Assembly (NCBI RefSeq): GCF_000002875.2
Contig: NC_009418.2
Location: forward strand, 1,352,273-1,416,272
Direction of reading: 5' to 3'
Length of the DNA stretch: 64,000 bases
From: Leishmania infantum JPCM5
Lineage: Eukaryota; Euglenozoa; Kinetoplastea; Trypanosomatida; Trypanosomatidae
The notes beneath the pieces are model-generated. The model did not search any database and had not been told where the DNA came from. It worked only from the letters and a program-made list of their open reading frames with translations. Each line of letters starts with the position of its first letter. Positions within the stretch are counted from its first letter, which is position 1. The position numbers and the translations under genes were made by a program. Positions 12,501-22,158 of this stretch are shown in pieces.

Positions 12501-15335
12501 GAGAACGACGACCTCGTCAAAAGGATTATTTGCAGTTATCGCTGGGGTTGGTATGGAGGGCAGCAAACAATGCAAATGCTGTCGAGTGGCGCTTGGCGAA
12601 ACTTAAGCACTCCGCTAAGCCAGTATCTGAAGCTACTTTTCGGGTTTCGCCAGCTGGAAAGAACCGAGCGTGACGTTCGCTGTGAAAGATATTTAGGTAC
12701 ATTGGATAGCCACGAATCCTCTTTTTCATTTTGGCAGTTGCTATCAGGCGAGGCATCTGTAGAAATACTGCAGCACGAAATGGAAAAAGGTTTTTCTTTA
12801 CTGCGTCTGACGGATGTGCTGCAGCTGAGGGGTACATCAGCTCTACGTACAATTCGCTCGCTTTTCGACCAAGGTATCAGTATTGTGACTGCTTTCGGTC
12901 CCAGTAATATTCGTCGTTTAGCGATCTTATTCTCCACCGGTGTTGATTGTGAACTGTCTTCATGGGACTCTTTATCATTACTGCGATTGCTTCAAGTGCT
13001 TCTCAGCACCGCTAGAGACTCTCCAGTGGAGTCTGAGCTGAGTGAGTGGCTGCAGCTAAGTTGTTGGCTCCTTTTTGATCGAGTTTGCCTTTCTTCAAAT
13101 ACCAAGGAAACGACGGAGGCTGCGAGCGGACAACGGCCGGCGCAAACGTTCGCGGCCGCTGAATTAGCCACCGTTTTTGTGCAGCTGTCGAATCTGTTTC
13201 TCTGCTCCACTGCGCAAACCCTTGACGATGTTGCGATCTCCGTAATCCGTTATGCAATGCGCAACGCTACTCTCTTCACACTGGGAGATGTCAGCGAGCG
13301 TCTTTTTTGGATGGTCGTGAGTCACTGCATTTATGAGGTGTGGGCTGCAATCACAGCGGAAACCGTTGTGTCGGTGCGAGATCCCGAGATTATTGCATTT
13401 TTGTGCCGTGCTCATGTGAAGGTAGGACTTCCGCGCTCTGTTCAGAGGGAGCTCCATGCTTTATTCACGCCACAGCTGCTGTCATACGGTAATACGGATT
13501 CCGAGCTCGAGGAGGACAGTCTCCGATGCATTTTATGGCTTGTCGGCAAATTTGCAAGTAGCGATGTGCACTCTTCGGTGCGTGGTAGGACTTCTTCGCT
13601 ACAGTATGCGCCAAAATTGACAGGCAATGCTGATATTGGCCCACCACCATCTGGTAGGCGGGCGCTGAAGTGCTTGCCTGCTGCGGAGAGCAACTTCAGC
13701 CGGAAAGACGCACGGTCACTTGCTGCTGCCGTCCGCCACGTTACAGCGCAGCTGGCAGAGAGGGTGCTTGCGAATACCACAGGTGCTACACCGAGCAATG
13801 TTCTTGATGCTCTTGGTGCCTTGTGCAACCTTGCGCGGCCCGCACCAGCTGAGTCTGGTCCCGCAGCCCCGCTGTTGTCGAATGCCGTTAGTCTAGAGCA
13901 AGTGTACCGCATTGCACGCGATTTCACCGAGGCGTTTCCAATTCTCTCTGCCGATGCATCACTGGATCCCCCGGGACACTGCCTTGATCACCTCCTGGGG
14001 CAGCTACCAAGAGAGAGGCGTGCTCACAGCATCCCTGATGCTTTGTGCCTGAACAGCATAGCATGGCTTTTGAGCAAGCTGTTGCAGTCGTGGGGACGAG
14101 AGAACGCACCTGACTCGGCGCTGCCGGCTCAGCTTCCATGCGTGCTCGCCTCGTACCTCCCCTACCTTTTGCGCTGCGACCTGCCGTCTTACCTCTGCTT
14201 ACTGCAGAGCCTTCGCTACTTGTCAGTCTGCGGCGCAACCCCTGAGGTGGAGGCTGTCTACGATGTCGCCCTGCCGAGACTCATGGAGGATTTGGTAGAC
14301 GTGCGGTGGGGTGCCGGCGTTGCGGGCTGTTGGTACGAGATGCTCGTTGATTGTCTCAGTCATGTTCCAGGTGCTGTCCCAGATGGTGGCCGGCAGCTCT
14401 CGCGGCGCATCTGGGAAGGGCTGTGGCGTGGAGCCGGCTCTGTGGAGCTCAGCTGCAACCAGCGCTTCACCGAGCGCGCTCAGCGGTCGCTCCAACAGGT
14501 TATCCACGGACTCGCGCTCAAGTCTGCGCAGTGGGAGCTCTGCCGCTTGGTTGTGCTTGATAGCGGTCTGCAGAGTCGACGTGTGGCACTGACACCCGTG
14601 GCGGCGTCCGCGTTTTCTATCGAGTCTAATGCCGAGGCCTTCTTTTCGCTTGCACGGGAACTTCAGGAGCGGACGTGGCGCTCACAGCTTTTGCAGACAC
14701 AATCGGCTTTCGTGCACCACGGCGCTCTGGCCCTTGACGCGGACAGCTCTCGGTCTCTCTTGTTCGAGTTCGAAAAGGCAGTTGCACCGGTTCGCGAATC
14801 ACCCGACGAGAGGGGTGAGTTTGCAATCGGAGAAGAGGCTCCTTGCATCATCGCGGAATGTGTGCGGGACTCCCTTTTCAGTGCCACGGACGCTGTACTT
14901 GCTGCTCTTAACCACTTCGATTTTGCCGACATCATTCAGCGTCGCGCCGTGTTACACGAGTTGGCTAAAATGATGGCGAGAAGCGATGCAACTACTCCGT
15001 CGTGGGCTGAGGTGTACTTTGACGTTCTTTATGAGCGCGCGGCTTGGCATGACGAGGGCCTGTGGGTTGCGTGCGCACTGGCGGCCGCCGCGGTTGGCCA
15101 AACTGAGCTGTGCTGGTCAAAGACGGTGCTAGCATCGTTGATCCCCGCTAGCTCGATTTCATGGAAGCGCGAGCTAATGCGCCGCATTGGGCAGCGCGCC
15201 AAGATCAGCGGTGCGCAGCGGGAAGCGCGGCGATTTTTCGCGGACGCGTCTGAGCGGCTTTCGGCGCTGCAAGGGCCTCCTTTGCCGTGGAAGCGCGAAC
15301 TGTTAGCCGCGGCGTTGTCTGTATTTTCTTCTTGA
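9507..15335 (+). CDS. Very large conserved-type protein of unknown function, probable alpha-solenoid
   Basis: A 5.8-kb uninterrupted ORF (1,942 aa from the ATG at 9507; an ATG three codons upstream at 9498 is also possible). I do not recognise it. There is no signal peptide and no clear Walker, kinase or zinc motif. The composition is leucine-rich throughout, with repeated amphipathic helical stretches of about 30-40 residues (for example near residues 60-100, 330-420 and 1580-1700), which suggests a HEAT/ARM-type superhelix of the kind found in karyopherins, THADA or focadhesin-like scaffolds. This is inference from pattern, not a family match. Base use shifts inside the gene: the first and last parts are GC-rich like the neighbours, while about 10,700-13,500 is visibly richer in AT and in codons such as TTT, GAA and GTT. 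The conserved length of the open frame shows it is coding. Confidence 0.8.
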   Translation: MSHEAQLLGLLWCEATQPSCNAATLTHNIGVAFRYLETPWEDKAKQIIGALVTLNAGPMHTTIWAALFQQLRETDKPTMKVYVLKQFANVCWTVPTNQAANAFRAFALEVRPLLEDINVVVNATFQRSFAVTIKCFSSFAEKALSNELFSALYRSLKEWKRPDSIRAASTVIAAMANDNPSCPSPEQLLRQARYDLDCFSFAVLLDTLVSFEVVPGRILDERRIAAFRDELSEILDSILAAPQANEKVVPPCVSAYRRLKQVCDSWEPVAAEAFALFIVDTLAQAKVSKLLVCPFLHFLHETSCVWSRSSRTVWQLTGSSDPFVRADAYAALSTTVHVIDAPEQRLVLSDLLERLRFSIADNCSGTTVAILKFIKKLLLHARFPPSAEGMYLSKLLHLCRRHGKGLYHDLPAQLELLNVFLCASIAPEALVVFALELFSVSPDRAVAKKAFSVLRHFSTEVFLDSCVQNSGEYSDDANYFEAAIQMRRDEPFEDELLPFLRLQRTKGLSACIYARLCTLAENETKSSMTCIVVCDAVKEISRTSAAAIFDDIFFKHTTLCLLSQLLVLQDPMPSDAYVSLVQACASCLQGNDLHIREDAHLLSMLVQHSWSAIVTCTTALFSNFLSAPVLPSCRFFRTDSLSQACRHLILMCRDIALSNDVAFYDSMLHEMLTSNVSLFISCVSFLRHAPIFIAELVESMSCWLECCTALSTCVPKSVLRLLTVVLEAAEEELPVGRQRAGATRHSLLSVARMCNGMVKQAIEMDLLLCCPEICNFLLFFISKDADDEVFLFRELIANNWTLIVDLFSFCERIAICLHNDNDAGALAAVLNLLLALCDSVYFPQVTSVISRGSFEKLLQVLRKTADFSQKRQCMCFVSHILAAFDENNSLEEKVSGCFSACSTDVDFFGRIDRLVQLWNASDTQTQARFKTALTSSSSIERLVCAAAVDVQYIPKAVEAALGASADREVLDVLLLIVTEAEPETLSPLLFAINDEVFGENDDLVKRIICSYRWGWYGGQQTMQMLSSGAWRNLSTPLSQYLKLLFGFRQLERTERDVRCERYLGTLDSHESSFSFWQLLSGEASVEILQHEMEKGFSLLRLTDVLQLRGTSALRTIRSLFDQGISIVTAFGPSNIRRLAILFSTGVDCELSSWDSLSLLRLLQVLLSTARDSPVESELSEWLQLSCWLLFDRVCLSSNTKETTEAASGQRPAQTFAAAELATVFVQLSNLFLCSTAQTLDDVAISVIRYAMRNATLFTLGDVSERLFWMVVSHCIYEVWAAITAETVVSVRDPEIIAFLCRAHVKVGLPRSVQRELHALFTPQLLSYGNTDSELEEDSLRCILWLVGKFASSDVHSSVRGRTSSLQYAPKLTGNADIGPPPSGRRALKCLPAAESNFSRKDARSLAAAVRHVTAQLAERVLANTTGATPSNVLDALGALCNLARPAPAESGPAAPLLSNAVSLEQVYRIARDFTEAFPILSADASLDPPGHCLDHLLGQLPRERRAHSIPDALCLNSIAWLLSKLLQSWGRENAPDSALPAQLPCVLASYLPYLLRCDLPSYLCLLQSLRYLSVCGATPEVEAVYDVALPRLMEDLVDVRWGAGVAGCWYEMLVDCLSHVPGAVPDGGRQLSRRIWEGLWRGAGSVELSCNQRFTERAQRSLQQVIHGLALKSAQWELCRLVVLDSGLQSRRVALTPVAASAFSIESNAEAFFSLARELQERTWRSQLLQTQSAFVHHGALALDADSSRSLLFEFEKAVAPVRESPDERGEFAIGEEAPCIIAECVRDSLFSATDAVLAALNHFDFADIIQRRAVLHELAKMMARSDATTPSWAEVYFDVLYERAAWHDEGLWVACALAAAAVGQTELCWSKTVLASLIPASSISWKRELMRRIGQRAKISGAQREARRFFADASERLSALQGPPLPWKRELLAAALSVFSS

Positions 15336-15964
15336 CCAGCAGCGGCCAGACATCAGAGAGGGAGAAGGAATAGTGAGTGCCTGATGTGATGTGCTTGTAT
15401 GTTGTGCGCACTGCGTCGACCGTGCATGCTTTTGAGTGCACGGAGGGGTACTGCGTGGCGGAGCGGTAGCAAGACTGTGACTGCCTCTGCGCACTGACGA
15501 GCAGGAGGGGAGGAAAGAAAAGGAGGGAAAGCAACCAGGACGGAGTCAACGCGTTCGAGTGAACACGCCTTTTTCTTTTCCGACCGCTGGGAGAAAGCGC
15601 GTGCGTGTGTGACTACCTGAGCGTTTGAAACATCCGTGTATTCTGCGTGTGATTCCTGGTTGTCTTGACTTGCCTACTAAACCCATGCTGTGTTCTGCCC
15701 TGCTGCTTTGTCTCCATCTCTTCTCTCTGACGTATGCCCACCTTCGCTCGTTATGCGCTGTTTGCGTTTGTGTGGGCCGTCCAACCCCCGTAGAGCTACC
15801 TGTTTTCACGCTGCAAAGCACATCCTGTCAGTGAAAGAGTTCTGCTCCTACATCGGTGGTATCCTTGCAAGCAGTGCCTTGTGTTTCTCGCGTCTTCTTT
15901 TTATTCCGTGAAGGCGCGAATACCTGCAGCGCGTCACATTCACTTTGTCAAGCCTCTCACTCTA

Positions 15965-15997
<33 letters not shown>

Positions 15998-16026
15998 CAC
16001 GCACAGGCTTTGTTCGTAGAGGTGCC
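15336..16026. other. Intergenic region with CA microsatellite before the LicD-like gene
   Basis: About 690 bases of UTR-type sequence with no credible gene. It contains pyrimidine tracts around 15700-15740 and 15890-15908 and a (CA)n repeat at 15966-15993 about 35 bases before the ATG. The ORF of the next gene extends upstream through this repeat only by chance (Thr-His repeats). Confidence 0.5.
15966..15993. repeat. (CA)n microsatellite, about 14 units
   Basis: Uninterrupted CA dinucleotide run just upstream of the LicD-like start codon, in the likely 5' UTR. Such runs are common in spacers of this window (also 38863-38889 and others). Confidence 0.95.
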
Positions 16027-16710
16027 ATGACCACCATGAGCGTCACCCCTAAGCACTCACCCAGCGCCGAAACAGCCGCAGATGTTCAAAACAGGTCTGC
16101 AGCGCCTTTGCCGGAAGCTGACGCGACTTCTTTGGGGCTGATTTGGACGCGTGCCGGTATTGTGGCACTTGTCGCAGTGTTTTCCTGGATCACGATCTCG
16201 TACTGCTCGCACGTGTACTTCGACCGTGACTCGGCGTTTCACAACGCCCTCGAGTGCTCGGAGCGGGTACTCAAACAGCACGAGAAGAGCAACTGGCTGC
16301 TGAACGGCACGCTGCTAGGTTCAACCCGGCTTGGCCGTCTTGTGCTGTGGGATGCAGATCTTGACATTGGGGTCTTGGTGCCGTCTCCAAGCTCTTTCGA
16401 CGCCGCCTCTGCTGCGCTGGACGAGGAGTGTTTTGGCCACAGGTCTATTGTGAAGAGGGGTGCTCTCAACTCTGACTTACGAATCTGGCGCAAGTGTACG
16501 AGCCGCATCTGCGCCGAGTTTTACGAGACGATGCTGGTAAGCGGCACAGCCAAGACCGGCGAAGGGCAGTCGAAAGAGTCGGATCTGTTTCCGTTGAAGT
16601 CGTGCACCGTTTCTGGTGTTCACGCAAAGTGTCCCAACAACGCGCCGTTTTACCTCGCGCAGGCGTACGGGCAGGACTGGCTGACAATCCCTCTCATCAA
16701 GCTGTTCTGA
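16027..16710 (+). CDS. LicD/fukutin-family nucleotidyltransferase-fold membrane protein
   Basis: This 227-aa protein has one membrane segment near the N-terminus (residues about 38-60), giving a probable type II topology with the catalytic part in the ER/Golgi lumen. The domain begins at 'LLNGTLLGSTRLGRLVLWDA' and continues to DADLDIGV (D109, D111, D113), the LicD metal-binding motif (family form: G-LLG-R...WD.D.D). The segment 'YLAQAYGQDWLTIP' near the C-terminus also fits the family 'YG.dW..P' ending. LicD and fukutin proteins move phospho-alcohol groups such as phosphocholine or ribitol-phosphate onto glycans; the substrate here is unknown. The chosen ATG is the first after the CA repeat and has a second Met three codons on. 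It is short for the family but both end motifs are present, so it looks complete. Confidence 0.72.
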   Translation: MTTMSVTPKHSPSAETAADVQNRSAAPLPEADATSLGLIWTRAGIVALVAVFSWITISYCSHVYFDRDSAFHNALECSERVLKQHEKSNWLLNGTLLGSTRLGRLVLWDADLDIGVLVPSPSSFDAASAALDEECFGHRSIVKRGALNSDLRIWRKCTSRICAEFYETMLVSGTAKTGEGQSKESDLFPLKSCTVSGVHAKCPNNAPFYLAQAYGQDWLTIPLIKLF

Positions 16711-17669
16711 CGGTGCCCGCTGAGCATCCTCTCTCGCCGGAGTCGGGTCGTCTTCTTGTGTGAAGCGGCACCTGCCTCTACACTCACGGGTACGCGCGCA
16801 CCTCTCGCGGATCTTGTGCGCAGGTTGCGTAGGTTTATGCACGAAGAGCTTGCTGTTGTTGTAAAAGGACGCAGGCAACTATGCGCGGACGCCTTCGGTT
16901 TCATCGTCGCCGTAGCAGCCAAGCGTCCTCCACCTCCGCCATGGGAAGACCATGCAACAAGCACGGAGGATTCTGCGCCGAACCCTCCGGAGCCCCTCTC
17001 CCCCTCCACACACGAAAAATTTCTTTTTCCCTTCTTTTCCCTTTTCACCTGTACTTGCCACGCCTCTTCTTTCTCGCGCCTCCATTCTCGACTGCATCGT
17101 GCGCCTGATGAAGGCGTCGTGTACGCATGTGTGAAACGGGTAGATAGGGCGGCCTTCAAATTGCTCATGCATGCAGCGGTGCCACGCGCAGCTCGGCGAC
17201 AGTGAGGCGAGTGCGCGAGCCGCCGAGGCATGATTGACAGGGACGGTGCACCTCACGGCGTGCACCTCACTGTATTTGCACTTGAATTTCACACAAAAAC
17301 AACAGCATGTTCCACTGCTAGGGAGAGCCAACGTTTGAACAGAATGGACGAAAACAAAGCGAAGTGGTTGGGGGCGCAGGCTCGCGCGTTCAACGTGTGT
17401 TGTGAGTAGTGCGGGCAGTGATGATGTGCATTTTGTCTCCCCTGCCGTTTCATCCAGCCTTTTGTAGGGACCTTGACGACACGGCCACTGCCGTGTGCAC
17501 GCGCGGAAAAACGGCGCCGACGAATTGCAGCGTCGAATGGCTTTCTGTATCACTCACTTTGCTTCTCCCGTCCTACCTTCTTCACAACTGTGGCCCGTGC
17601 TCCAGCGCCTCAACGACCCACCTCTTCGACAGCGTCTCATTAGCCCAGCAAGCACGTGCGCGACAAAAA
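16711..17669. other. Intergenic region, LicD-like to PDCD2-like
   Basis: About 960 bases without a supported gene. A 149-codon open frame (16756-17205) starts with GTG and has no recognisable domain, so I treat it as chance. Pyrimidine-rich sequence near 17557-17605 ends in AG. Confidence 0.45.
17557..17605 (+). promoter_or_regulatory. Putative trans-splice acceptor for the PDCD2-like gene
   Basis: C/T-rich stretch followed by GTGCTCCAG with the AG at 17604-17605, 65 bases before the ATG at 17670. This supports the downstream methionine rather than the 87 extra in-frame codons upstream. Confidence 0.45.
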
Positions 17670-18896
17670 ATGAGTGGCAATGATCTACTCCCTCTCTGGA
17701 TCGGGACGCCTCAGCGAGGGGTGACGCAGGACGATGCGTCGGATCCGTACACGTCCAAGGTCGGTGGCCAGGCTGTGTACTTCCGCCTTGGTGCGAGCAC
17801 AGCGGAACAACAATCTGCTGGCGCGCTGAGTAAGTACTTTCAATGCCCGCAGTGTAAGTCCACTGCCCACGTCTCGCTTCTGTGCCAGGTGTACGCCCCC
17901 CTAGAGGTCTACGATCGAGTGCTGTACATTCTCACGTGTGCCGCCTGTACGCGTAGGTCAAGAGCAGCCGCCTCTTTTCATGAAAGCGTACCAGTGCCTG
18001 CACTGACCACCAGCACCAGCAAAAAGAGCGGCCTTGCTGCTGCTGCTGCAAGGTCTCACACCAGTTTTTGCTATGCCCTGCGGAGCCAGAACTTCAGCCG
18101 CGAGTACTTTGCCGAGTTGCAGGAGCAGCTTCGCGCGGAGGTTCAAAGGGCAACCGAGAATGAGGAAAAGGCGGAGGACGATGCACCGCTCTTTGGTGGC
18201 GGTGACGACGATTGGGGAGACGACGCAGACGACTGGGGCACGGAGGAGGGGCCGGTAAAGGAGGCAAGACCGTCACCTGCGGCGCCGCTCGACGACGCCA
18301 GCGACACAAACGATGCACTAGAGAAGACACCGAAGGAACTGCCCGCATTCCCGCTGGCGTCGCGTGGCATGACCGTACCCCTGAAAGGCGCTTTGTACAC
18401 GAGTGGCGTTCCGCTTGATCTGTATGAAGAGCCTCCGCCAAAACAGAAGAAAGAGCTCTCGATCGAGGAGCAACTGGCTGCTGCGAAGTCCATGTACGGC
18501 AGCTCTGCAGCGCTGGACACGAGTGGCTTTGAGGAAGACGATGAGGCTCCCGAAGATACGTGCGTGCGTGAGTACATGGAGCACATGGAGCGGACCCCAT
18601 CCCAGTGCGTGCGATGGTGCCCCGGCGGCACTCCACTACGGACGTCCACAATTCCAATCGGTGTGAACGGGAGCTCTCTACCGCCGCCGTGCCCCGTGTG
18701 TGGCGCGGCGCGCCAGTTTGAGATGCAGCTTACGGCCCCTGTTGTCTACTACCTCACCAAGGACATCGGCGAGGCCAAGAACACGGCGCTGCACTTTAGC
18801 AATGTTCTCGTGTACACTTGCAGCAGCAACTGCTACAACACCAACTCTAACCTTCCCTACCTGCCGGAGTACGTTGTGGTAGAGGATGAACTATAA
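17670..18896 (+). CDS. PDCD2/TSR4-like protein (ribosome biogenesis chaperone family)
   Basis: This 408-aa protein has both halves of the PDCD2 family. At the N-terminus 'LWIGTPQRG' and 'SKVGGQAVYF' are followed by a Cys-rich unit beginning 'FQCPQCKSTAHVSLLCQVYA' (residues about 57-76) and then CAAC. At the C-terminus there is the PDCD2_C unit with 'PPCPVCGAARQFEMQL' and 'VLVYTCSSNCY'. Between them lies an acidic stretch with repeated WGDD (about residues 180-195). Yeast Tsr4 and animal PDCD2/PDCD2L escort newly made ribosomal protein uS5 (Rps2) to the pre-40S particle, so a cytosolic role in small-subunit assembly is likely. The start MSGNDLLPL is the natural family N-terminus; an upstream GTG frame was rejected. 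Confidence 0.85.
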   Translation: MSGNDLLPLWIGTPQRGVTQDDASDPYTSKVGGQAVYFRLGASTAEQQSAGALSKYFQCPQCKSTAHVSLLCQVYAPLEVYDRVLYILTCAACTRRSRAAASFHESVPVPALTTSTSKKSGLAAAAARSHTSFCYALRSQNFSREYFAELQEQLRAEVQRATENEEKAEDDAPLFGGGDDDWGDDADDWGTEEGPVKEARPSPAAPLDDASDTNDALEKTPKELPAFPLASRGMTVPLKGALYTSGVPLDLYEEPPPKQKKELSIEEQLAAAKSMYGSSAALDTSGFEEDDEAPEDTCVREYMEHMERTPSQCVRWCPGGTPLRTSTIPIGVNGSSLPPPCPVCGAARQFEMQLTAPVVYYLTKDIGEAKNTALHFSNVLVYTCSSNCYNTNSNLPYLPEYVVVEDEL

Positions 18897-19464
18897 CGAC
18901 GGTAAGAAGCGTCCACAAGCGCAGCGTTTTGCGCCGAGTAAGAACTTGAGGGGTAAACAGAGCTGCATTTGCCGGGAAAGAGTGCAACCTATCGGACTGC
19001 TTCAGCTGATGTGTTCGTGCAGGCGTGCATTGCCCCCTTACCCCCCCCCCCCAGAGATGAAAAGGACAAGAACAAAACTGCTGAGGTGAAGCACGGAGAC
19101 GAATCCTCATGCCTCTGCCTCGCCGGCACAATCCACTTCTCTGGTCGCACTCTCCCGCCCTCCTTTGCTGTTCGGCGGTGACGATATGCGTTTTTTTTTA
19201 ATTTTCTTTGATTCCACTGCCATGCAGCGGCTGTACCCCTTTCTTCCCGTCTTTTGTCTCTTGGCACCTTTTCCAACCCATGACCAACGAACATATCTTG
19301 GAGCCAAGTAGCCCAACGGTGTTTCCGCCGTGTGCCCCCCCTCGCTTTCTTTTCTCTGCGTCACGTTTGTTTGCATACCTGGACGCGCGGACACACCTTA
19401 TCCTTGACATGCATACTCGTTGTGGGGGTGCTTTCTGTGAGCCAACACAGTCGCTGCTTCTGTC
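18897..19464. other. Intergenic region, PDCD2-like to ankyrin protein
   Basis: About 570 bases, no supported gene. It contains a C10 run near 19038, a T-run near 19190 and pyrimidine tracts near 19330-19355 that could direct trans-splicing of the next gene. Confidence 0.5.
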
Positions 19465-20490
19465 ATGTCGTTTGAGGACGTTATTCTACGCAACGATGTC
19501 GCAGGCGTACGTGCCTTCTTCAATGCAGTTGCCAAGAACGCCGTAAATGCCGTGAACGGGAGCGGCTACGTTCCACTGTACTTTGCGTGTATGAAGCCGT
19601 CTGTGTCGCCGGAGGTGATCAAAGAGCTGGTGCAACTAGGCGCTGCGGTGGACGGCAGGGGCACCGACGGCGAAACGCCCTTGTACATTAGCGTGTACAA
19701 TCACCGCCTGGACGTGGCGAAGTACCTCATCGCCCGAAAGGCAGACGTGAATGCCGTGAACGGACCTCATAGAGAAACTGCCCTGCACGTGGCAGCAAGG
19801 TGCGGATTTGCAGACATTCTGTCCTTCTTGCTGAGCGCCGGTGCCGACCTGAATATGCGCAACGCGAGGCAAGAAACTCCTCTGTACGTGGCTGCGCAAG
19901 CTGGCCGCCACGACACCGTGTACCTCCTACTCGAGGCCGACGCAAACGCCGCACTTGCGAACGAAGACGACAAGACGCCGCTTCACATCGCCTCTGAAAA
20001 GGAGTACAAGCACGTAGTCGTACTTTTCAAGGCCGCACGCGCCGACTTGAAGCATGCAAAGTCGCTCGCTGACACAGAGTGGCGGCTGCGTCCAGAGCCG
20101 ATGATGTCGTCAGACCAGATGCTGGACAAGGCTGCGGCTGACCAGCAGTTCGCGGCAGCAGTGCGTCGACGCTCTTTGGCGGGTGCGCCAGCGCCGGATA
20201 CGAAGCCGATGGAGGTGGTGGAAATCAAGGTGCCGGAGCCCCAGGTACGTAGGCAAAACCCCCTGACGGGGGAGTCGTACGGCCCTTGCCGCAGTCTGGA
20301 GGAGGTGGGCTACGATTCGCCTCCACCAATTCCGAAGGAGCTGCAGAACCGGCCACCGGCGAGGCTGTCGCGCATTGGGGGCACGTCCATGGTGGTCGGC
20401 ACCGGCACCGAGGAGGGTGGTCGTGAGCCGATCCGCATCGATTCAATCGGCGGAGACGGCGTCGAGTACTACGCGCCACCCAACAAATAG
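19465..20490 (+). CDS. Ankyrin-repeat protein
   Basis: This 341-aa soluble protein has about five ankyrin repeats between residues about 28 and 195. They are recognisable by 'DGETPLYISVYNHRLDVAKYL', 'RETALHVAARCGFADILSFL', 'RQETPLYVAAQAGRHDTVYL' and 'DDKTPLHIASEKEYKHVVVL' with the intervening 'GADLN' turns. The remaining C-terminal 140 residues are rich in Pro, Arg and Glu, lack repeats and are likely disordered. Ankyrin repeats bind partner proteins, so a scaffold or adaptor role is expected; no catalytic domain is seen and the partner is unknown. The ATG at 19465 gives MSFEDVILRND, and a canonical capping helix follows. Confidence 0.85.
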   Translation: MSFEDVILRNDVAGVRAFFNAVAKNAVNAVNGSGYVPLYFACMKPSVSPEVIKELVQLGAAVDGRGTDGETPLYISVYNHRLDVAKYLIARKADVNAVNGPHRETALHVAARCGFADILSFLLSAGADLNMRNARQETPLYVAAQAGRHDTVYLLLEADANAALANEDDKTPLHIASEKEYKHVVVLFKAARADLKHAKSLADTEWRLRPEPMMSSDQMLDKAAADQQFAAAVRRRSLAGAPAPDTKPMEVVEIKVPEPQVRRQNPLTGESYGPCRSLEEVGYDSPPPIPKELQNRPPARLSRIGGTSMVVGTGTEEGGREPIRIDSIGGDGVEYYAPPNK

Positions 20491-21365
20491 AGGCCTTCTT
20501 GCCCCTCCCGGTATCGGCTAGCTGCGGCGCTGTGGAATTCCTAAAGGGTCACGGTGCCGGCACCGTTTACTTCCGTTCAACATCCCCACGTTTCACACCG
20601 CGTGTACGGCCTCCTGTGAGTGCTCGTCCTCGCCCTCCCCTCTTTCCCTCTGATGCGAGAGGGACTCTTCACCGCTCATGTATGTATAACCAGCATACTT
20701 GTATTGCTCTATTTCCCCTGTGCCGAAAACAACAAAAAGGAATCGAAGCCGACAGACACCGAAGCACTCTCAACACACAGGTGTGTGCTATGTATGTGCG
20801 GATTCGACTCCCTCGCTGGCCGGGGCGTATGCGTGTTGGGACCTCATAAAAAAAAGCCACAGAAAGATAACCGGAATTGGGCAGGAGAACGGCAGATGGC
20901 TAACCGTGGAACTGCCATTTTTTTTTCCTTTCGTGCGTGAAAGTACGCCAGACCAGGCTTGTCGTGAGATAGTCACGCTTTTGTTGTTGATCGTGAGCGC
21001 ACGCGCAGCTGCTTGACAGAGAGAGACAGAGAGGGACGGCCCGCGTTTAGGATCTCTGGTTTTCTGGTTCATTCTTTCCCACCCAAGCGTTTGCTGGGCA
21101 CTGTTGTGGCTGCAGCGGATGATGATTATGCTGACGTATCAATAACCCTTGCTCTCTTTCGGGATTCGATTTTTCTCACTGCACGCGCGGATGACTCGCA
21201 CCTTGGCCTCATTGTTCACAATGACGTGGCCAGCGGCTGCCAATCGTTCGCGCATACACACAGACACGTACGTACGGCATATCCACATACTCGCGCGCAC
21301 GTGAGGGATTTCTGTATGCGCCTTTGTCTTTGTTGATCCCTCTTGACGTTTCTGTGAAAAAGAAG

Positions 21366-21399
<34 letters not shown>

Positions 21400-22158
21400 G
21401 AGACACAGACAGAGAGAGAGAAGGCGACCAAGAAAAGGTAGCATATCACCGGTATTCCACTTGGCCCTACGTTCCCGATAGCGGCAACAGCAGCACAGAG
21501 GCACGCGTGCCCCGCTAACGGCGTCGCTGTTACGTTTGGGGCCAAAGCGCTCTGTCTCTGAAACCGACACCACTGCCGAGCCAAAAAGCTGGTGGAAAGG
21601 GAGGGACAAGAAGGACCTTGGTCGATATGGTGTCTTCTTTGGACTGATCTTACTGTCGATAACATCAATTCGCTCGCCACCCCCGTAGCGCTCCTTTTTT
21701 CATCCGTGTGCGTGTGTTTGATCTATTCTGTTCATTGCCCGTCTATTACCCATCCCGTGAACACCCTTCTCCTGTGTGTGTGTGCGTGCGCGCGTGTCTT
21801 GCTTTCCTCTGCGCTCATTCTCCTCTCGCTTTCTCCTCACTAGTCCCTCATTCTTCTCCCTTTTCTCTTTGGCTTCTTCTTTCTACCGCTTTCCTTCCCC
21901 GCGCCCTCCTCCCTTGTGCCCGCAACACCTGCCTACTCTCATCAATAAAAGCCGTGTATCACAGGGCCGCAATTCCAAGACAAAAACTCCGTCCGCCCTG
22001 TTCTCTGCCAGAGGTGCTGCCATTATTATTTTCTGCTTTTTTGACTATTCTCGTGACGTTATCATCATTTTGTTCGCTCCTTTTTCTGAAGCCTGTTCGC
22101 GTTTTTTCGTTTTTTTTTTTTCTCAGGTGTGTCTGGTCGAAAGCAGCACGGCACAGCC
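20491..22158. other. Long intergenic region, ankyrin protein to coiled-coil protein
   Basis: About 1.67 kb without a supported gene. It contains a (CA)n/(GA)n stretch at about 21380-21420, GT-rich segments near 21770-21800, and extended T/C-rich sequence from about 21800 to 22126. Open frames here encode low-complexity Ser/Leu/Cys/Val strings and are rejected. Confidence 0.5.
22101..22126 (+). promoter_or_regulatory. Strong putative trans-splice acceptor
   Basis: A T-run of about 20 bases with one CG interruption followed by TCTCAG (AG at 22125-22126), 33 bases before the ATG at 22159. It is one of the clearest acceptor sites of the window and sets the start of the following gene. Confidence 0.65.

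Noticed and set aside
15966..15993. Short-unit repeats considered as a CRISPR-like array
   Set aside because: They are simple CA microsatellites without unique spacers, in a eukaryotic genome.
16756..17205. 149-codon ORF on the plus strand between the LicD-like and PDCD2-like genes
   Set aside because: It starts with GTG, has no recognisable motif, and lies in a spacer with UTR-type composition.
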